A program made the translations under genes and the position numbers. Under the pieces are notes generated by a model. That model made no database searches and had not been told where the DNA came from. It saw only the letters and a program-made list of their open reading frames with translations. Below, piece after piece: positions 42,301-53,687 of a stretch of 64,000 nt of DNA. Origin of the DNA: Actinostola sp. cb2023. Its lineage: Eukaryota; Cnidaria; Anthozoa; Actiniaria; Actinostolidae. Positions within the stretch are counted from its first letter, which is position 1. The number at the start of each line of letters is the position of its first letter. The stretch covers positions 69,501-133,500 of the forward strand of contig JAUJYZ010000744.1 in NCBI GenBank assembly GCA_033675265.1, given 5' to 3'.

Positions 42301-45300
42301 GACTGACTGACTGACTGACTGACTGATGAGAAAGACTGACTGACGACTGACTGACTGATGAACTGACTGACTGACTGACTGGTAGACTGACTGACTGACT
42401 GACTGATAAACTGACTGACTGACTGATAGACTGACTGACTGACTGGTAGACTGACTGACTGACTGACTGACTGACTGACTGATAGAAAGACTGACTGACT
42501 GACTGACTGATAAACTGACTGACTGACTGACTGACTGATGACTGACTGACTGACTGATAAACTGACTGACTGACTGACTGATAAACTGACCGACTGACTG
42601 ACTGATAAACTGACTGACTGACTGATAAACTGACTGACTGACTGACTGACTGACTGACTGACTGACTGACTGACTGACTGACTGACTGTGACTGACTGAC
42701 TGACTGACTGACTGACTGACTGACTGACTGACTGTGACTGACTGACTGACTGACTGACTGACTGACTGATGACTGACTGAGACTGACTGACTGACTGACT
42801 GACTGACTGACTGATAAACTGACTGACTGACTGACTGGTACTGACTGACTGACTGACTGACTGACTGACTGGTACTGACTGACTGACTGACTGACTGACT
42901 GACTGACTGACTGACTGATAGAACTGACTGACTGACTGACTGACTGATAAACTGACTGACTGACTGGTAGACTGACTGACTGACTGACTGACTGACTGAT
43001 AAACTGACTGACTGACTGACTGACTGACTGACTGACTGACTGACTGACTGACTGACTGACTGACTGACTGACTGACTGACTGACTGACTGACTGACTGAC
43101 TGACTGATAGACTGACTGACTGAATGACTGACTGATAAACTGACTGACTGACTGACTGACTAGACTGACTGACTGACTGACTGACTGACTGATGAAACTG
43201 ACTGACTGACTGACTGACTGACTGACTGACTGACTGACTGACTGACTGACTGACTGACTGACTGACTGACTGACTGACTGACTAGAAAGACTGACTGACT
43301 GACTGACTGACTGACTGACTGACTGACTGACTGACTGTACTGACTGACTGACTGACTGACTGACTGACTAAACTGACTGACTGATAGACTGACTGACTGA
43401 CTGACTGACTGACTGACTGACTGACTGACTGACTGACTGACTGACTGACTGACTGACTGACTGACTGACTGACTGACTGATAGAAAGACTGAATGACTGA
43501 CTGATAAACTGACTGACTGACTGACTGGTGACTGACTGACTGACTGACTGACTGACTGACTGACTGACTGACTGACTGACTGACTGACTGACTGACTGAC
43601 TGACTGACTGACTGACTGACTGACTGACTGACTGGTGACTGACTGACTGACTGACTGACTGACTGACTGACTGACTGACTGACTGACTGACTGACTGACT
43701 GACTGACTGACTGACTGACTGACTGACTGACTGACTGACTGACTGACTGACTGACTGACTGATAGAACTGACTGACTGACTGACTGACTGACTGATAGAA
43801 AACTGACTGACTGACTGACTGTGACTGACTGACTGACTGACTGACTGACTGATGAAACTTACTGACTGACTGACTGACTGACTGACTGACTGACTGACTG
43901 ACTGACTGACTGACTGACTGACTGACTGACTGACTGATAAACTGACTGACTGACTGGTAGACTGACTGACTGACTGACTGACTGACTGATAAAACTGACT
44001 GACTGACTGACTGACTGACTGACTGACTGACTGACTGACTGACTGACTGACTGATAGACTGAACTGACTGACTGACTGACTGACTGACTGATGATAAAAA
44101 CTGACTGACTGACTGACTGACTGACTGACTGACTGACTGACTGATAAACTGACTGACTGACTGATAAACTGACTGACTGACTGAGTGATAAACTGACTGA
44201 CTGACTGACTGACTGACTGTAGACTGACTGACTGACTGACTGACTGACTAACTGACTGACTGACTGACTGACTGACTGACTGACTGACTGACTGACTGAC
44301 TGACTGACTGACTGACTGACTGACTGACTGACTGACTGACTGACTGACTGACTGACTGACTGACTGACTGACTGACTGACTGACTGGTGACTGACTGACT
44401 GACTGACTGGTAGACTGACTGACTGACTGACTGACTGACTGACTGACTGACTGTAGACTGGTAGACTGACTGACTGACTGACTGTACTGACTGACTGACT
44501 GACTGATAAACTGACCTGACTGACTGACTGACTGACTGACTGACTGACTGACTGACTGACTGACTGACTGGTACTGACTGCTGACTGACTGACTGACTGA
44601 CTGACTGACTGACTGACTGACTGACTGACTGACTGACTGACTGACTGACTGACTGATAGAAAGACTGACTGACTGACTGTGACTGACTGACTGACTGATG
44701 ACTGACTGACTGACTGACTGACTGACTGACTGACTGACTGACTGACTGACTGACTGACTGATAAACTTACTGACTGACTGACTGACTGACTGACTGACTG
44801 ACTGACTGACTGACTGACTGACTGACTGACTGATAGAAAGAACTGACTGACTGACTGACTGACTGATAAACTGACTGACTGACTGATAAACTGACTGACT
44901 GATAAACTGACTGACTGACTGATAAACTGACTGACTGACTGACTGACTGACTGACTGACTGACTGACTGACTGATAAACTGACCGACTGACTGACTGACT
45001 GACTGATAAACTGACTGACTGACTGACTGACTGACTGGTGACTGACTGACTGACTGACTGACTGACTGACTGACTGACTGACTGACTGACTGACTGACTG
45101 GTGACTGACTGACTGACTGACTGACTGATAGAAAGACTGACTGACTGACTGACTGATGAAACTGACTGACTGACTGACTGGTGACTGACTGACTGACTGA
45201 CTGACTGACTGACTGACTGACTGACTGACTGACTGACTGACTGACTGACTGATAGAAAGACTGACTGACTGACTGACTGACTGACTGACTGACTGACTGC

Positions 45301-46822
45301 TGGACTGACTGACTGACTGACTGACTGACTGACTGATAAACTTGACTGACTGATAGACTGACTGACTGACTGGTAGACTGACTGACTGACTGACTGACTG
45401 ACTGACTGACTGACTGACTGACTGACTGACTGACTGACTGACTGATAGAAAGACTGAATGACTGACTGATAAACTGACTGACTGACTGGTAGACTGACTG
45501 ACTGACTGACTGACTGACTGATAAACTGACTGACTGACTGACTGACTGACTGACTGGTAGACTGACTGACTGACTGACTGACTGACTGACTGACTGACTG
45601 ACTGACTGATAGAAAGACTGACTGACTGACTGACTGATAACTGACTGACTGACTGACTGACTGACTGACTGACTGACTGACTGACTGACTGACTGATAAA
45701 CTTACTGACTGATAGACTGACTGACTGACTGGTAGACTACTGACTGACTGACTGACTGACTGACTGACTGACTGACTGACTGACTGACTGACTGACTGAC
45801 TGACTGAAGAAAGACTGACTGACTGACTGATACTGACTGACTGACTGACTGGTACTGACTGACTGACTGACTGACTGATAAACTGACTGACTGACTGACT
45901 GACTGACTGACTGGTAGACTGACTGACTGACTGACTGACTGACTGACTGACTGACTGACTGACTGACTGACTGACTGACTGACTGACTGACTGACTGACT
46001 GACTGACTGACTGACTGACTGACTGACTGACTGGTAGAATGACTGACTGACTGACTGACTGACTGACTGATAGAAACTGACTGACTGACTGACTGACTGA
46101 TAAACTGACTGACTGACTGACTGGTAGACTGACTGACTGACTGACTGACTGACTGATAAACTTACTGACTGATAGACTGACTGACTGACTGACTGACTGA
46201 CTGACTGACTGATAAACTGACTGACTGACTGATAAACTGACTGACTGACTGGTGACTGACTGACTGACTGACTGACTGACTGATAAACTTACTGACTGAT
46301 AGACTGACTGACTGACTGACTGACTGACTGACTGACTGATAGAAAGACTGACTGACTGACTGATTGATAAACTGACTGACTGACTGACTGACTGACTGAC
46401 TAGTACTGACTGACTGACTGACTGACTGACTGGTAGACTGACTGACTGACTGACTGACTGACTGACTGATAAACTGACTGACTGACTGACTGACTGACTG
46501 ACTGGTAGACTGACTGACTGACTGACTGACTGACTGACTGACTGACTGACTGGTGACTGACTGACTGACTGACTGACTGACTGACTGACTGACTGACTGA
46601 CTGACTAGTAGACTGACTGACTGACTGACTGACTGGACTGACAGACTGACTGACTGACTGACTGACTGACTGACTGGTAGACTGGTAGAGTGACTGACTG
46701 ACTGACTGACTGACTGACTGACTGACTGACTGACTGACTGACTGACTGACTGACTGACTGACTGACTGACTGACTGACTGACTGACTGAAAAACTGACAG
46801 ACAAACAAACAAACAGACTGAC
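39357..46822. repeat. 7.4-kb CTGA tetranucleotide array (intron 10)
   Basis: Nearly pure (CTGA)n broken by the longer words GATAAACTGA, GATAGACTGA, GATAGAAAGACTGA and GGTAGACTGA. On the minus strand it reads as endless Ser-Gln-Ser-Val open frames, which are artefacts. It makes intron 10 about 9.4 kb. Dropped-base forms (GATGACTGA, GTGACTGA) may be consensus errors. Confidence 0.98.
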
Positions 46823-46873
46823 TGATTAACGAAGGACGAACAGACAAATCTGTTTAGTTATAACCGTACTGAC

Positions 46874-46917
46874 CTTACAACAAACTTCACTTCCAACACT
46901 GCTCCCAGTAAGAGCAC
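46874..46917 (-). CDS. XDH/AOX-like exon 10
   Basis: 44-bp microexon-like segment between TTTAAAG and GTCAGT, phase 1 to 0. It encodes (S)ALTGSSVGSEVCCK, joining ...MYSTN of exon 9 to GTMECC of exon 11. The match to the family's short Ser/Thr-rich linker and the phase fit support it. Confidence 0.85.
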
Positions 46918-47255
46918 CTTTAAAAGACAAGACAAAAGGAGTTGAGAATACAGTCAGGTCTTTCAAGATGGACAGCGTCAGCACTTCTGTTTTGGCTAAA
47001 CCATTTCTGATGAGTCCTAATAAGGACGAAACAACTGTCCATGCCTGCCAAACTGCACGGGAAACTGACTGAGCATCCGCGTGATAAAAAAAGAGAGTAC
47101 GCCAGAAAATTGAAGTCAGAGTTTGTCCGTTGACATTGATTAATGTGCGCTTTTGGAAAACCGTAACACGTTATCGTATCCACAGGAAGCCCGATTTCTG
47201 CCGTGTTTATTTGGTTAGTCTAGAAGATGCATGTCGTAGAGAATTAACTAACGTT

Positions 47256-48600
47256 GATTGACAAGTCACGTGACATTCGACATACTTACTGTTAGTGGAA
47301 TACATAGTGTGGTTTGGTTTAATGATGATTGACAAGTCACGTGACATTCGACATACTTACTGTTAGTGGAATACATAGTGTGGTTTGGTTTAATGATGAT
47401 TGACAAGTCACGTGACATTCGACATACTTACTGTTAGTGGAATACATAGTGTGGTTTGGTTTAATGATGATTGACAAGTCACGTGACATTCGACATACTT
47501 ACTCTTAGTGGAATACATTGTGTGGTTTGGTTTAATGATGATTGACAAGTCACGTGACATTCGACATACTTACTGTTAGAGGAATGCATAGTGTGGTTTG
47601 GTTTAATGATGATTGACAAGTCACGTGACATTCGACATACTTACTGTTAGTGGAATACATTGTGTGGTTTGGTTTAATGATGATTGACAAGTCACGTGAC
47701 ATTCGACATACTTACTGTTAGTAGAATACATAGTGTGGTTGGGTTTAATGATGATTGACAAGTCACGTGACATTCGACATACTTACTGTTAGAGGAATGC
47801 ATAGTGTGGTTTGGTTTAATGATGATTGACAAGTCACGTGACATTCGACATACTTACTGTTAGTGGAATACATAGTGTGGTTTGGTTTAATGATGATTGA
47901 CAAGTCACGTGACATTCGACATACTTACTGTTAGTGGAATACATAGTGTGGTTTGGTTTAATGATGATTGACAAGTCACGTGACATTCGACATACTTACT
48001 GTTAGTGGAATACATTGTGTGGTTTGGTTTAATGATGATTGACAAGTCACGTGACATTCGACATACTTACTGTTAGAGGAATGCATAGTGTGGTTTGGTT
48101 TAATGATGATTGACAAGTCACGTGACATTCGACATACTTACTGTTAGTGGAATACATTGTGTGGTTTGGTTTAATGATGATTGACAAGTCACGTGACATT
48201 CGACATACTTACTGTTAGTAGAATACATAGTGTGGTTGGGTTTAATGATGATTGACAAGTCACGTGACATTCGACATACTTACTGTTAGAGGAATGCATA
48301 GTGTGGTTTGGTTTAATGATGATTGACAAGTCACGTGACATTCGACATACTTACTGTTAGTGGAATACATAGTGTGGTTTGGTTTAATGATGATTGACAA
48401 GTCACGTGACATTCGACATACTTACTGTTAGTGGAATACATAGTGTGGTTTGGTTTAATGATGATCGACTAGTCACGTGACATTCGACATACTTACTGTT
48501 AGTGGAATACAGAGTGTGGTTTGGTTTAATGATGATCGACTAGTCACGTGACATTCGACATACTTACTGTTAGTGGAATACATAGTGTGGTTTGGTTTAA
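47256..48600 (-). repeat. 71-bp satellite copying the end of exon 9 and its splice donor
   Basis: 19 copies of a 71-bp unit (GATTGACAAGTCACGTGACA ... CTTACTGTTAGTGGAATACA ... GGTTTGGTTTAAT), spaced exactly 71 bp from 47256 to 48534. On the minus strand each reads AAACCAAACCACACTATGT...CCACTAACA then GTAAGTATG: the last 10 or so codons of exon 9 plus the 5' splice site. The unit at 48568 is the real exon end. The other copies lie downstream in intron 9 as decoy donors (one mutated at 47504). All contain CACGTGAC. Confidence 0.93.
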
Positions 48601-48652
48601 TGACGATTAAATCCATAGGAATCCCAAGCACGTAGGACGCCGCTTGAGCGAC
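48568..48652 (-). CDS. XDH/AOX-like exon 9
   Basis: 85 bp between TTTACAG and GTAAGTATG, phase 0 to 1. It encodes VAQAASYVLGIPMDLIVIKP then NHTMYSTN, the segment that follows the GQG helix in this family. Its 3' 40 bp is the seed of the neighbouring 71-bp satellite. Confidence 0.9.
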
Positions 48653-48679
48653 CTGTAAATAAACCAGTACCATGAAATG

Positions 48680-49241
48680 CCGTAGAATCCCGGTTATAAG
48701 CCCTGGGCTTATATAACTTCGTAAGGGTTTTGTGGTGGGCTTATAATCGGGGGGGAGGCTTACAATCGGAGGGGGCTTATAATCGGGGAGGGGGGTTATA
48801 AAAGGGAGTAAAAAAACGTCTGAAATCCGTTCTATTTAAGAAAAACAATGTTTATAATCGTGACCATTTTAGTTAAACAGTGTTCATGCAACAATAACAG
48901 TAAAAGTTTTTAAACGTGAATATATATATATATATATGCTCAGAAAAAAACTATAATCTGAGCGGATTTTCAAGCAATGCGCTACCGTATACTACTGGAC
49001 TCCATCATATCAGTCTCGTTTGCTACGTACACCTAATTGCCTGATTATTGTTTCCTGTATATGGTACCCCGTATGGCGAGGAGTAAATGAATGGGGCCCA
49101 TAACCGGGGGGGGCTTATAAACGGAGGGGCTTATAACCGGGAGGGCTTATAATCAGGAGGAAATTTCTGTTAGCAGACAGGTAGGCTTATAATGGGGGGG
49201 GGAGCGTATAACCGGGGGGGCTTATAACCGGGATTCTACGG
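48680..49241. repeat. TIR-bounded minisatellite element (intron 8)
   Basis: CCGTAGAATCCCGGTTATAA at the left is matched by the inverted TTATAACCGGGATTCTACGG at the right. The inside repeats GGGGCTTATAA(T/C)CGGGGG words. The design is the same as the element at 15947-16603: inverted ends around an expanded minisatellite. Confidence 0.8.
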
Positions 49242-49738
49242 TATATTATGCAAGCATCACTGGGCTCGTTCACCGCGCGTACTGAGACCAATCTATTTAT
49301 AGAAATGATGCATATATTATTCTCCAACCAATCAGATAGCGCTAAATATAAGAAAGGAAAAATCGAGAAGAATGACATTGAACGTTTATTACAATTATTA
49401 ATAATATATTATATATTTAGTATTTAGTATATTTCGTAACCCGCTTAGTAGGGCACAAGTGGCCAATATATTGAAAAATATATAAAGTTTTGATGTAATA
49501 TATCAACAACGAGTGCGAGTGTTTTATCAGGGGTTCAAAACACCGAGAAACTAATGAAAGCACGAGGCCGTAGCACGAGTTTTTGATATTGCTTCTCAAA
49601 CTCATTAATAATGAATGATTATCTGAATTGTTCTTGAGTCTCCTGAGAAAAGAACATAATAATTGCTTTTGTGTCTTGGCCTAATGAGTCACCTCGCAAG
49701 TATTATGTTTGTTAAAAAGAGCTTCAAAATCGAACAAG

Positions 49739-49810
49739 CAGTCAGGTAGTCTAATGGATAAGTAGTGAGCGTAATGTGCGAGGGGTCACTGATTCAACTC
49801 TGGTTGATGA
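49739..49810 (+). repeat. tRNA-like SINE head, copy 1
   Basis: TAGTCTAATGGATAAG resembles a tRNA box A and D-arm. GGGTCACTGATTCAACTC resembles a degraded box B, about 50 bases away, as in a tRNA. The T-loop is not canonical (GATTCAACTC), so it is probably a pseudogene or SINE. An identical copy lies at 50319-50390. Confidence 0.4.
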
Positions 49811-50318
49811 TTTATCACTAGATTTTTTTTCATGATAAGTAAGAGGTAGTAAGTCTACTAAGTTAAAGGTAAGTAACATAATGGTAAATATACAATAATT
49901 TCAGTGTCTTGATCAGTGTCTTGATCAGTTCTTCCTCCGGTATCAAGATACATCCACCTGACTCGAATCGTGAGAGCTGATTGGTTATTGAGCTAATGAA
50001 TTATTAATGAGTTTGAGAAGTAATATATCAACAGAGTGCAAGTGTTTTATCAGGGGTTCAAAACACCGAGAAACTAATGAAAGCACGAGGCCGTAGGCCG
50101 AGTGCTTTTTATTGTTTCGAGGTGTTTTGAATCCCCTGATGAAACACGAAGCACGAGTTTTTGATATTGCTTCTCAAACTCATTAATAATGAATGATTAT
50201 CTGAATTGTTCTTGAGTCTCCTGAGAAAAGAACATAATAATTGCTTTTGTGTCTTGGCCTAATGAGTCACCTCGCAAGTATTATGTTTGTTAAAAAGAGC
50301 TTCAAAATCGAACAAGCA

Positions 50319-50390
50319 GTCAGGTAGTCTAATGGATAAGTAGTGAGCGTAATGTGCGAGGGGTCACTGATTCAACTCTGGTTGATGATT
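50319..50390 (+). repeat. tRNA-like SINE head, copy 2
   Basis: Second copy, created by the segmental duplication, of the tRNA-like box A/box B region at 49739. Confidence 0.4.
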
Positions 50391-51020
50391 TATCACTATA
50401 TTTTTTCTCATGATAAGTAAGAGGTAGTAAGTAACATAATGGTAAATATACAATAATTTCAGTGTCTTGATCAGTGTCTTGATCAGTGTCTTGATCAGTT
50501 CTTCCTCCGGTATCAAGATACATCCACCTGACTCGAATCGTGAGAGCTGATTGGTTATTGAGCTAATGAATTATTAATGAGTTTGAGAATGATTGATTGT
50601 ATTCAGTATGATGCATTTTGTATAAAAGAACCTCTTTCAAACGACACAAGAACACTCCCTGACTATCTCCGCCTATAATCCATTTCAGAAACGAGTGGAG
50701 GGGTATTTGGTCGGACGACTGACCAGTCTCAGTGTCGGCCAACTTTTTATACAATGCAGACTGTCACCATCTTGAACACAAAAACGACTACCTTGATACC
50801 ACGTCGCGATTTGTAGGACGTTGAAACTCTTCTTAATTGGACTTCAAAAGATTTCGAAGTTCAATTAATGTACGTATAAAGATTTACTAAAGGTTAGAAC
50901 CAATCACTGTGACAAAAAAAAAAGATTTGTAGGTCCATCTAGCGCATGCGCAAACGCTGGTGTGTCCATCAGCGAACAGGCTGCACTGTTCAGACAAACT
51001 TTATTTCCCTCATAACTTAC

Positions 51021-51182
51021 CTTCACGTTAATTCCTTGACCCACCTCAACACCGCCATGAGCAATGCCGACGGTTCCATCGGATGCGAAGATCGACACAA
51101 AAACCGTAAAATTTGCAAAGCCTGTATCAACGTTGTATTTACCAGGAACGAGCACCAGGCCACGTTTTCTCCAACGGTTGAC
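51021..51182 (-). CDS. XDH/AOX-like exon 8 (GGxEVGQG motif)
   Basis: 162 bp between TTTCAG and GTAAGT, phase 0 to 0. It encodes VNRWRKRGLVLVPGKYNVDT and ends IAHGGVEVGQGINVK. HGGxEMGQG is the hallmark molybdopterin-contact loop of this family. Confidence 0.96.
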
Positions 51183-51219
51183 CTGAAATAGAACAATCAC
51201 GCATCGTGAGCACTGAAGG

Positions 51220-51340
51220 AAGAGGGAAGGAATGGAATGGGATTGAAAGGGATGGGATGGAAAGGAAAGGACGGGAAAGGAAAGGGATGGGATGGGATGG
51301 GATGGGATGGGATGGAAAGGAAAGGAAAGGAAAGGAACGC
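51220..51340. repeat. GGGAT/GGAAA pentanucleotide array (intron 7)
   Basis: Repeats of GGGAT and GGAAA on the plus strand, directly downstream of exon 7 in gene orientation. Confidence 0.9.
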
Positions 51341-51348
51341 CTGTATAC

Positions 51349-51407
51349 CTTGTTAAACTCATCAATTTCTGCTTGTCTTTTTTTGAACTCTGATGTTTCA
51401 AGACATT
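51349..51407 (-). CDS. XDH/AOX-like exon 7
   Basis: 59 bp between TTCTAG and GTATAC, phase 1 to 0. It encodes (E)CLETSEFKKRQAEIDEFNK, which leads straight into VNRWRKRG of exon 8. This matches the family's Lys/Glu-rich helix ending in FN. Confidence 0.88.
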
Positions 51408-51579
51408 CTAGAAGAGTTGATCAACAACGTTAAGAGCTCTGATTCAAGAAACCAGATTTGTGGAGATTACAATTCTCAACTAGCTAAAACTGATCTGATT
51501 GACAATCATATTTTTTCTGTCCTGCGTGCCATCATCTGTGACGTGATACTGATTGCAAGATTGATTGTTTTATACTTAC

Positions 51580-51634
51580 CTTTCCAAACATCCCGGATGT
51601 TACAGAAAGGTATTGTTCCACCGGCTGGAGTTTT
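51580..51634 (-). CDS. XDH/AOX-like exon 6
   Basis: 55 bp between TTCCAG and GTAAGT, phase 0 to 1. It encodes KTPAGGTIPFCNIRDVWK, the short segment before the conserved DVW.EC helix. Confidence 0.88.
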
Positions 51635-51649
51635 CTGGAAAACAAACAA

Positions 51650-52402
51650 TTGTGTGATTGCTTTTGTTTGTCTGTTTGTCTGTTTGTCTGCTTGTCTTTG
51701 TCTGTTTGTCTGTTTGTCTGTTTGTCTGTTTGTCTGCTTGCCTGCTTGCCTGCTTGCCTGCTTGCCTGCTTGCCTGCTTGCCTGCTTGCCTGCTTGCCTG
51801 CTTGCCTGCTTGCCTGCTTGCCTGCTTGCCTGCTTGCCTGCTTGCCTGCTTGCCTGCTTGCCTGCTTGCCTGCTTGCCTGCTTGCCTGCTTGCCTGCTTG
51901 CCTGCTTGCCTGCTTGCCTGCTTGCCTGCTTGCCTGCTTGCCTGCTTGCTGCTGCCTGCTTGCCTGCTTGCCTGCTTGCCTGCTTGCCTGCTGCCTGCTT
52001 GCCTGCTTGCCTGCTTTGCCTGCTTGCTTGCCTGCTTGCCTGCTTGCCTGCTTGCCTGCTTGCCTGCTTGCCTGCTTGCCTGCTTGCCTGCTTGCCTGCT
52101 TGCCTGCTTGCCTGCTTGCCTGCTTGCCTGCTTGCCTGCTTGCCTGCTTGCCTGCTTGCCTGCTTGCCTGCTTGCCTGCTTGCCTGCTTGCCTGCTTGCC
52201 TGCTTGCCCTTGCTTGCCTGCTTGCCTTGCCTGCTTGCCTGCTTGCCTGCTTGCCTGCTTGCCTGCTTGCCTGCTTGCCTGCTTGCCTGCTTGCCTGCTT
52301 GCCTGCTTGCTGCTTGCTTGCCTGCTTGCCTGCTTGCCTGCTTGCCTGCTTGCCTGCTTGCCTGCTTGCCTGCTTGGCTGCTTGCCTGCTTGCCTGCTTT
52401 TT
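51650..52402. repeat. 8-bp TGCTTGCC array with TGTTTGTC margin (intron 5)
   Basis: About 90 units of TGCTTGCC, preceded by about 9 units of TGTTTGTC at the left margin. All forward frames are open (Leu-Ala-Cys-Leu-Pro type), as are the reverse ones (Lys-Gln-Ala-Ser-Arg type). These are artefacts of an 8-bp unit lacking stops. Confidence 0.97.
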
Positions 52403-52499
52403 TCGGTCAAGCCATAAATGTGAGACAAGCAACAAGCAACAAAAGTGGTTTGTTCAATTTCAACAACAAGAAACACATCAAGCAAGAGGATCTCCCTAC

Positions 52500-52609
52500 C
52501 TGTCCTTCTTGGTACAGATTTTTCTCTCGAATCTCTTCGGGTGTCTTGTTGAGAGCTTTGGCCACGTGTTCCATGATAGACTCAATGATGAAGACACTCT
52601 GAACTTGAC
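52500..52609 (-). CDS. XDH/AOX-like exon 5
   Basis: 110 bp between TTCTAG and GTAGGG, phase 1 to 0. It encodes (G)QVQSVFIIESIMEHVAKALN then KTPEEIREKNLYQEGQ, the helix after the substrate-loop arginine and the classic R.KN.Y.EG signature. Confidence 0.95.
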
Positions 52610-52748
52610 CTAGAAAAGCATTCATTGAAATTCAAACAGACGAATCTCCCAGAAACGACAACCAAAGTAATGAGATCCAGGATCGAAATGTTTATAGTCG
52701 AACTGGTTGTATAATGTCGATAAAAGGATGTGGTGTTCCCATACTGAC

Positions 52749-52829
52749 CTGGCGCTCTACAGTACGTAGTGTTAGCTTTGTTGGTCAGCAAGGTATGATG
52801 GGAAATCTTCCAGCTGGGACAGTAATACA
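52749..52829 (-). CDS. XDH/AOX-like exon 4 (active-site arginine loop)
   Basis: 81 bp between TTCGCAG and GTCAGT, phase 1 to 1. It encodes YYCPSWKISHHTLLTNKANT then TYCRAP(G). The Arg of CRAPG aligns with the purine-binding Arg880 position in the usual FRGFGGPQ loop, but the surrounding residues are unusual. Confidence 0.88.
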
Positions 52830-53038
52830 CTGCGAACAAACGGAATGAAAGATAATGCTATACTGGTGGTTAGTAGTTGTTGTTGCTGATGATTATGACA
52901 ATGATGATTGATGGTGGTGGCGGTTTGTTGATGATGATGGTGATGATGATGTTGAGGATGATGATGATAACGATAATGGTGGTGGCTGAGAAGTGGTATA
53001 TGATGATTTTCAGATTTTTTTCAGATTAAGATTTGTTA

Positions 53039-53352
53039 TTCCATCTACACCATTTTTTACAATATTAATAAATAAGGTAGAAAAAAAGGTACATATGATA
53101 ATACTATTTTCTGTATGTCGTAATCATCGGTACTACGAAGATACATTCCATCTACACCATTCTTTACAATATTAATAAATAAGGTAGAAAAAAAGGTACA
53201 TATGATAATACTATTTTCTGTATGTCGTAATCATCGGTACTACGAAGATACATTCCATCTACACCATTCTTTACAATATTAATAAATAAGGTAGAAAAAA
53301 AGGTACATATGATAATACTATATGTCGTAATCATCGGTACTACGAAGATACA
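53039..53352. repeat. 107-bp tandem triplication (intron 3)
   Basis: Three copies of ATTCCATCTACACCATT...CGGTACTACGAAGATAC, the third shortened by an internal deletion after AATACTAT. Confidence 0.9.
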
Positions 53353-53572
53353 TTCCATATACACTTGTACACCCTTTATTTCAATTCAATTTCACTGTAA
53401 TTCCATGCTTGTAAGTCAGCGCGCGGAGCGCGCGCGCCTTTAATTATAATCACGTACGTGTAAACACAACGGTTTATCACACTGATGAAGGGCTATGCCC
53501 GAAACTTCTGTAAAAATACAATTGACACTTAAAATAATTTTGTTTACCATTGTTTTTTCCATATACACTTAC

Positions 53573-53687
53573 AGTTATCCCAATGTCCCATGACTCCCAG
53601 CATATCATTATCCTCCGGTGTACAACCCCCGTCAGCGTAGTAGTCCATCTCGACCCCCTGTAGTACTCCTTCGTTGTTGAAGGCAAC
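53573..53687 (-). CDS. XDH/AOX-like exon 3
   Basis: 115 bp between TTTTTAG and GTAAGT, phase 0 to 1. It encodes VAFNNEGVLQGVEMDYYADG then GCTPEDNDMLGVMGHWDN, matching the family's YKVGF...G.V..L.VD region. Confidence 0.93.

Larger units (their letters stand above)
49496..50589. repeat. Tandem duplication of a 520-570-bp segment (intron 8)
   Basis: 49496-50019 and 50021-50589 are near-identical copies from TAATATATCAAC to AATTATTAATGAGTTTGAGAA. The first lacks about 55 bp of the foldback arm present in the second (around 50098). Small indels distinguish the rest. Confidence 0.9.

Noticed and set aside
46162..46847. Long Ser-Gln-Val-rich open frames on the minus strand
   Set aside because: They are translations of the CTGA tetranucleotide array, not a mucin-like gene.
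47256..48600. CRISPR-like or Pol III repeat array
   Set aside because: No spacer/repeat division; the unit is explained by exon 9 and its splice donor.
51393..52613. Open frames of 250-400 codons rich in Leu-Ala-Cys-Pro or Lys-Gln-Ala-Ser-Arg
   Set aside because: They arise from the stop-free 8-bp array. Only the ends overlap real exons 5-7 of the molybdoenzyme gene.
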